Shown: piece after piece, positions 59,352 to 64,000 of the stretch
How the letters are laid out: the number at the start of each line of letters is the position of its first letter
How positions within the stretch are numbered: position 1 is the stretch's first letter
Assembly (NCBI GenBank): GCA_038182865.1
Contig: CP116226.1
Location: 1,798,001 to 1,862,000 of the forward strand
Direction: 5' to 3'
DNA: 64,000 nucleotides
Source of the DNA: Microbacterium enclense
GTDB lineage: Bacteria > Actinomycetota > Actinomycetes > Actinomycetales > Microbacteriaceae
The notes under the pieces: generated by a model
Database searches by the model: none
The model's input: the letters and a program-made list of their open reading frames with translations, nothing else
What the model was told of the DNA's origin: nothing
Translations under genes and position numbers: made by a program

Positions 59352-60998
59352 TTACGCCTGACCGAGCGCCGCGGAGACGACCGCGCGGGCCTCCTCCTGC
59401 ACCTCGCGGAGGTGGTCCTCGCCGCGGAGCGACTCGGCGTACAGCTTGTAGACGTCTTCGGTGCCCGAGGGGCGCGCGGCGAACCAGGCCGACTCCGTCT
59501 GGACCTTCAGGCCCCCGATCGCTGCGCCGTTGCCGGGCGCGTGCGAGAGCTTCGCGGTGATGGGCTCGCCGGCGAGCTCGGTGGCGGTGACGGCATCCGG
59601 AGACAGCTTCGACAGCGCCGACTTCTGCGCGGGTGTCGCGGGAGCGTCGACGCGCTGGTACGCCGAGGCGCCGAACTCGGCCTCGAGCTCCGCGTACCGC
59701 TGCGAGGGCGTCTTGCCGGTGACGGCGAGGATCTCGGCGGCGAGCAGGCAGAGCAGGATGCCGTCTTTGTCGGTGGTCCAGACGGTTCCGTCTTTGCGGA
59801 GGAACGACGCTCCGGCCGACTCCTCACCGCCGAAGGCGACGGAGCCGTCGAGCAGGCCCGGTACGAACCACTTGAAGCCGACGGGAACCTCGAGCAGCTG
59901 ACGCCCGAGCGACGCGGCGACGCGGTCGATGATCATCGACGACACGAGCGTCTTGCCCACGGCCGCATCGGCGGGCCAGCTCGGGCGGTGCGAGAACAGG
60001 TAGTCGATCGCGACGGCGAGGTAGTGGTTGGGGTTCATGAGCCCGGCGTCGGGGGTGACGATGCCGTGGCGGTCGGCGTCGGCGTCGTTGCCGGTGAGGA
60101 TGTCGTAATCGGCGCGCGCGGCGACGAGCGAGGCCATCGCCGACGGCGACGACGGATCCATGCGGATCTTCTCGTCCCAGTCGAGCGTCATGAACTTCCA
60201 CGTCGGGTCGACCTCGGGGTTCACGACGGTGAGGTTCAGCCCATAGACCTCGGCGATGAGTGCCCAGTACTCGACCGATGCCCCGCCCAGCGGGTCGGCG
60301 CCGATGCGCACGCCGGCGTTCTTGATCGCGTCGATGTCGATGATGGATGCCAGATCCCGCACGTACGCGTCACGGAAGTCGTACTGGCCGAGACCGTCGA
60401 GGTCGATGTCGGCGTGCGGGGTGCGCTGGACACCCTCGAGGCCTGCGGTGATCAGCGCGTTGGCACGGTCGGCGATCCAGCCCGTGGCGTCGGTGTCGGC
60501 GGGACCGCCGTGCGGGGGGTTGTACTTGAAGCCGCCGTCACGCGGAGGGTTGTGCGACGGGGTGACGACGATGCCGTCGGCGCGACCCGGGTCACCGGTC
60601 GCCCGGCCGCGGTTGTAGGTGAGGATCGCGTGGCTGAGGGCCGGGGTGGGCACCCACGCGTCGCGCGCGTCGACCCGCACGTCGACACCGTTGGCGACGA
60701 GCACCTCGATGGCGCTGCGCTCGGCCGGCAGGGACAGGCCGTGGGTGTCGCGGCCGAGGAAGAGGGGACCGGTGATGCCCTGTGCCGCGCGGTAGTCGAC
60801 GATCGCCTGGGTGGTGGCGAGAATGTGGTCCTCGTTGAAGCTCGTGCTCAGCGACGATCCGCGGTGGCCGCTCGTGCCGAACGCGACGCGCTGCTCCGGC
60901 ACCGTGGCATCCGGTTTGCGGTCGTAGTACGCCGCGATCAGTTCGTCGATGTCGATGAGATCGGATGCCTCTGCGGGCTGCCCTGCGCGACTGCTCAT
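59352..60998 (-). CDS. pgm: Phosphoglucomutase (alpha-D-glucose specific)
   Basis: The 548-residue enzyme has the phospho-serine loop VVTPSHNPPRDGGFKY, the magnesium loop TGNDADADRHG, the sugar-binding loop FGGEESAGASF and the phosphate loop ARPSGTEDVYKLYAES. It interconverts glucose-1- and glucose-6-phosphate, and so connects galactose from galT to glycolysis. CAGACT ends 6 bases before the ATG and no ribosome-binding site is evident. Confidence 0.95.
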   Translation of the reverse strand: MSSRAGQPAEASDLIDIDELIAAYYDRKPDATVPEQRVAFGTSGHRGSSLSTSFNEDHILATTQAIVDYRAAQGITGPLFLGRDTHGLSLPAERSAIEVLVANGVDVRVDARDAWVPTPALSHAILTYNRGRATGDPGRADGIVVTPSHNPPRDGGFKYNPPHGGPADTDATGWIADRANALITAGLEGVQRTPHADIDLDGLGQYDFRDAYVRDLASIIDIDAIKNAGVRIGADPLGGASVEYWALIAEVYGLNLTVVNPEVDPTWKFMTLDWDEKIRMDPSSPSAMASLVAARADYDILTGNDADADRHGIVTPDAGLMNPNHYLAVAIDYLFSHRPSWPADAAVGKTLVSSMIIDRVAASLGRQLLEVPVGFKWFVPGLLDGSVAFGGEESAGASFLRKDGTVWTTDKDGILLCLLAAEILAVTGKTPSQRYAELEAEFGASAYQRVDAPATPAQKSALSKLSPDAVTATELAGEPITAKLSHAPGNGAAIGGLKVQTESAWFAARPSGTEDVYKLYAESLRGEDHLREVQEEARAVVSAALGQA

Positions 60999-61074
60999 GC
61001 GCCCAGTCTGCCCGCTGCGTCCGACATGCGCACACGCGGCGACACATTCTCGGTGAATCCGACGCCGATGCGCG

Positions 61075-61992
61075 TCAGCGCTCCGCGGGGTGCCCCGCGG
61101 CGATGAGGGCTTCGAGGGCCACGCGCAGCGCCGGAGAGTCCGACTGCGACCGTCGATGCACGGCGACGACGTCGCGCGTCGAGGCGGGGTCGATGGTGGG
61201 GATGGCGACGAGGTCGTCGCCGAGGGGCGCGCGCCCCAGGCGAGGGACGAGAGCGACCGCCCGCCCCGTTCGCGCGAGTTCGAGGTGGGTCTCGAACTCC
61301 ATCGACTCGTAGACCACGCGCGGGGCGTTGCCGACCCCGTCGAACAACCGCCGTAGCCACTGGCGGCAGATCGTGGTCTCGAAGGTCGCGACCCACGCCT
61401 CGTCGGCGAGATCGGCGGGGCGCACGAGGTCGCGGTCGGCCAGTGGATGGTCTCGATGCACGATGACGTCGGCGACGTCAGTGAACAGCGCAGTGACGAC
61501 GAGATTGTCGGGGATCGCGAGGGCGACACCGCCCCACTGGTGCGCGATACCGAGATCGCGCTGGCCGGAGGCGACGAGCGCGATCGTCTCCCAGGGCTCG
61601 CTCTCGCGGACCAGGAGCCGAAGGTCGGGGTGGTGCGAGGCGAGGTCGACCAGGAGGGGAGCGACCACGCCCCGCACCACCGTCGAGAACGCCGCGAGCC
61701 GGAGGTCTCCGCTGACCGCCCCGGTCGTGGTGGCGCTGGCTTGGAGATCGGCCCGCAGCTTCTCGATCTCCGCGAGGATGGGCGTCGACCCCACGACGAG
61801 GTGCGTCCCGGCATCGGTGAGGGCGACGCCGCGGCCGACCCGCTCGAGCAGGGCGACACCCGTCTCTCGTTCGAGGCGCTTGATCCGCTGCGACACGGCC
61901 GAGGGCGTGAACCCGAGAGCGGTCGCCGCGCCCGACACGCTCCCCTCCTGCGCGACGGCGCGCAGCGAACGGACGGCCTCGAGATCGATCAT
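61075..61992 (-). CDS. LysR-family transcriptional regulator
   Basis: The 305-residue protein has a LysR HTH at the start (AVRSLRAVAQEGSVSGAATALG, then TPSAVSQRIKRLERETG) and an effector domain from about residue 92 (GDLRLAAFSTVVRGVVAPLL). It is divergent from an EamA transporter, 72 bases between starts, and presumably regulates it. TAGCTT ends 6 bases before its ATG with no ribosome-binding site, suggesting a leaderless mRNA. Confidence 0.9.
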   Translation of the reverse strand: MIDLEAVRSLRAVAQEGSVSGAATALGFTPSAVSQRIKRLERETGVALLERVGRGVALTDAGTHLVVGSTPILAEIEKLRADLQASATTTGAVSGDLRLAAFSTVVRGVVAPLLVDLASHHPDLRLLVRESEPWETIALVASGQRDLGIAHQWGGVALAIPDNLVVTALFTDVADVIVHRDHPLADRDLVRPADLADEAWVATFETTICRQWLRRLFDGVGNAPRVVYESMEFETHLELARTGRAVALVPRLGRAPLGDDLVAIPTIDPASTRDVVAVHRRSQSDSPALRVALEALIAAGHPAER

Positions 61993-62064
61993 GCAGAAAA
62001 GCTACCGCGTCTTGTGAAAGAACCATCGCTGGTGCTTCACGGTGGATGCCGCTGGACTGACGTC

Positions 62065-63003
62065 GTGAGCAGACGCGACATGATGCTGGCGGCCGGGGTC
62101 GCCGCCGCCTGGGGCTTCAACTTCCTCGTGATCGAGTGGGGCATGCGTGGGATCCCCCCGCTGCTGTTCGTCGCGATCCGGTTCGCCGTGGTGTCGCTGT
62201 TCGTCGTGATCGTGCCGCGCCCGGTGGCATCCTGGCGCACCGTCATCGGCGTGGGGCTCTTCATGAGCCTCGGACAGTTCGCTCTGCTGTACACGTCCCT
62301 CGCCCTGGGGCTGCAGCCCGGACTCGCGGCGCTCCTGCTGCAGGCGCAGGCCGTGTTCACGGCGCTGATCGCGGCGGGAGTGCTCCGCGAACGCCCGACC
62401 CGCGGTCAGGCGCTGGGCGTGGCACTCGGCGTGGTGGGGCTGGCCGTGGTGGCAGTCGGGCGAGGAGGCGCGGCGCCCGCGCTCGCCGTCGCCCTCGCGC
62501 TCGCCGCGGCGCTGTCGTGGGCCGTGGGCAACGTCATCTCGCGTCGCGCAGGAGTGGTGACGGGCCGCGGGCCGCTCGGTGCGCTGTCGCTGACCGTCTG
62601 GTCGGCGCTCGTCGTGCCCGTGCCCGCTCTCGGCCTCTCGCTCGTGATCGAAGGGCCCGCGGCCATCGGGGCGGGTCTCGGATCGTTCGGCGTCGCCGCG
62701 GTGCTGTCGACCGTGTACACCGCGGGGCTCTGCACTCTCGTGGGGTACGCCGTGTTCAACGGCCTGCTCGCCCGCAACCCCTCGGCGGCGGTCGTGCCCT
62801 GGGTGCTCCTCGCACCGGTCGTGGCGATGACCGCGGCGGCGGCCCTGCTCGGCCAGGTCCCGGCACCGGCCGAGATCATCGGCGGGGTGGTGCTGGTGGC
62901 GGGCGTGCTCGTGACGACCGTCGCGTTTCCGCCGCGGGCCCGTCGGCGCGACGGGGCGAGAGACAGCGACACGGGCGGCGTGCTCCCGCGGCCGACCCGC
63001 TGA
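62065..63003 (+). CDS. EamA/DMT-family transporter
   Basis: The 312-residue protein has ten hydrophobic helices in two EamA repeats, starting AAAWGFNFLVIEWGMRGIPPLLFVAIRF, which is close to RhtA/YdcZ-type amino-acid and metabolite exporters. GTG 62065 is the start nearest the first helix. It is the second LysR-linked EamA gene in the window; the two transporters are not closely alike. Confidence 0.85.
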   Translation: MSRRDMMLAAGVAAAWGFNFLVIEWGMRGIPPLLFVAIRFAVVSLFVVIVPRPVASWRTVIGVGLFMSLGQFALLYTSLALGLQPGLAALLLQAQAVFTALIAAGVLRERPTRGQALGVALGVVGLAVVAVGRGGAAPALAVALALAAALSWAVGNVISRRAGVVTGRGPLGALSLTVWSALVVPVPALGLSLVIEGPAAIGAGLGSFGVAAVLSTVYTAGLCTLVGYAVFNGLLARNPSAAVVPWVLLAPVVAMTAAAALLGQVPAPAEIIGGVVLVAGVLVTTVAFPPRARRRDGARDSDTGGVLPRPTR

Positions 63004-63114
63004 CCGCGTCCGGCCCACCTCGACGGCCCACCTCGACCGCCCGCCCCGGCCCGCCACCTCGACCGGCCACGGGACGATGAAGAACCCTCACCCAAACGCG
63101 TCACCTGCCGTCAC

Positions 63115-63120
63115 TACACT
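63115..63120 (+). promoter_or_regulatory. -10 element of the AttH/CrtC-like gene
   Basis: TACACT ends 6 bases before the ATG at 63127; there is no ribosome-binding site, again the leaderless pattern. Confidence 0.5.
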
Positions 63121-63126
63121 CCGACC

Positions 63127-64000
63127 ATGACGCGTAAATCGTGGGTGGCCCGTATCGCCGGCTTCGGCCTCGTCGTGGCGGGGATCGCGGCACTCGTAAG
63201 ACGCACGCCGAGTGGCGTGCCGGCACCGTCGGTCCCGGTTCCCGAGAATCCGCTCTGGACGGGGACGACCAAACCGGCACCCGTCCCCGAGGAGAACGTC
63301 GTCCTCAGCCTGCCGAAGGACATGTACCGGCACGCGGGAGCACCGACCGAGTGGTGGTGGCACATCGGCACTCTCCGCGCGGGCGATCGCGTGTTCGGGT
63401 TCGACATCAACGCCGCCTCGTTCAACGGCTCGCACTTCGCGATGTCGCAGATCTCGCTCAGCGACGTGGAGGGCGGGCGCCACTACGAACGCACGCAGGT
63501 CTACGGCCCCAAGCCGTTCGGGTTCTTCGACGTCGACACCTGGGCCGAGGGCGATCCTTCCCAGCCCTGGTACGCGGGACTCGGCGATCCGAGATGGCTC
63601 GTCGGCGGGTTCAGCGTCACCGACACCGGATCCGGCTACACCGAGGCGCCCTCGGTCCACATCGAGGGCGACGGCACCGGGGCGTCTGCGATCGCGATCC
63701 TCGACGACAAGGGCGGGGTGACGCAGCTCATCCTGCTCAAGCCGGGCTCGGGGTACACGACCACTCCGGCCGTGACCCTCGTCGGCGGCGGCGGCTCGGG
63801 GGCCACGGCCGTGGCCGTACGCCACTCGGTGGTCATGACGGCGCCGCAGGCCGACCCGACGCGCGACATCTCGGTCACGGCCGTCCTGCAGGATGCCAAG
63901 ACGCTGGACGAGGTCGAGTTCGACCTCACGCTGTCGCAGCAGGGGCGACCGATGTTCGTCTTCGGCACGGGAGTGGAACCCAGCGCGACGACCCAGAGTC
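63127..64000 (+). CDS. AttH/CrtC-lipocalin-like protein with GSGYT repeats (partial)
   Basis: The gene is open to the window end, giving 291 residues. A membrane helix or uncleaved signal lies at residues about 8-24. TEWWWHIGTL near 74 followed by VFGFDINAASF matches the lipocalin-like AttH/CrtC (carotenoid 1,2-hydratase) signature, which normally reads EWWYW. Residues about 165-230 contain two copies of a module beginning GSGYT (GSGYTEAPSVHIEGDGTGAS and GSGYTTTPAVTLVGGGGSGA), as seen in phage and surface proteins, inserted in the lipocalin fold. Function is unknown. Confidence 0.65.
   Translation, partial: MTRKSWVARIAGFGLVVAGIAALVRRTPSGVPAPSVPVPENPLWTGTTKPAPVPEENVVLSLPKDMYRHAGAPTEWWWHIGTLRAGDRVFGFDINAASFNGSHFAMSQISLSDVEGGRHYERTQVYGPKPFGFFDVDTWAEGDPSQPWYAGLGDPRWLVGGFSVTDTGSGYTEAPSVHIEGDGTGASAIAILDDKGGVTQLILLKPGSGYTTTPAVTLVGGGGSGATAVAVRHSVVMTAPQADPTRDISVTAVLQDAKTLDEVEFDLTLSQQGRPMFVFGTGVEPSATTQS

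Overview
The window is very GC-rich, gene-dense DNA from a high-GC actinobacterium. Gene content, the recurrent GCATCC/GGATGCC words and many start codons without a ribosome-binding site fit Microbacteriaceae, most likely Microbacterium or a close relative. That assignment is inference: there is no rRNA gene here. I saw no tRNA, phage genes, transposase or CRISPR array.

Layout. (1) 1-8464: the end of a carbohydrate locus: sugar-binding protein tail, secreted BNR/discoidin protein, FAD oxidoreductase, a LacI-type sensor protein without its DNA-binding domain, a divergent DeoR regulator and two acetylxylan-esterase-like hydrolases. (2) 8504-12449: a LysR/EamA divergent pair, then a domain-swapped lipoate ligase overlapping an orphan DNA methyltransferase. 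(3) 12740-22317: an iron-regulated heme locus. DUF2470 protein and heme oxygenase lie beside a secreted HtaA-like protein with a DUF916-like membrane protein, and divergently hmuTUV plus two further surface proteins. Four DtxR/IdeR-type iron boxes are visible. (4) 22468-26012: LLM oxidoreductase, type-B carboxylesterase and an alpha/alpha-toroid protein. (5) 26242-29593: galK-galT with a divergent LacI regulator. (6) 29631-31987: an orphan histidine kinase and a PNPOx-like protein. (7) 32030-39799: a galactan/arabinan operon (two ABC permeases, binding protein, GH51, GH35) with a divergent LacI regulator and two operator-like palindromes. Galactose released by GH35 can feed galT/galK.

(8) 40240-55708 is the most interesting block: a uronic-acid polysaccharide island. 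Leftward run a heparinase II/III-like lyase, a hybrid DeoR-HTH/LacI-sensor regulator and a hexapeptide acetyltransferase fused to a second, toroid-like half. Rightward run DUF2264 protein, ABC binding protein and permeases, YesL-like protein, GH88 unsaturated glucuronyl hydrolase, FAH-family hydrolase, KduD, KduI and KdgK. The two arms share a 152-bp intergenic region carrying 10-bp-phased direct repeats over the promoters. The glycan-cleaving enzymes have no signal peptide, so oligosaccharides are probably imported and cut inside the cell. No KDPG aldolase and no ABC ATPase is present in the window.

(9) 55798-63003: Bcr/CflA-type efflux gene with divergent marR, zinc alcohol dehydrogenase, a 620-bp repeat-rich gap, phosphoglucomutase and a second LysR/EamA pair. 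(10) 63127-64000: start of an AttH/CrtC-lipocalin-like gene with an inserted tandem GSGYT module, cut by the window end.

Genome-scale patterns: about nine genes have a TANNNT box ending exactly 6 nt before the start codon, as expected for leaderless mRNAs. An 80-nt palindromic repeat family has four full copies in the window.
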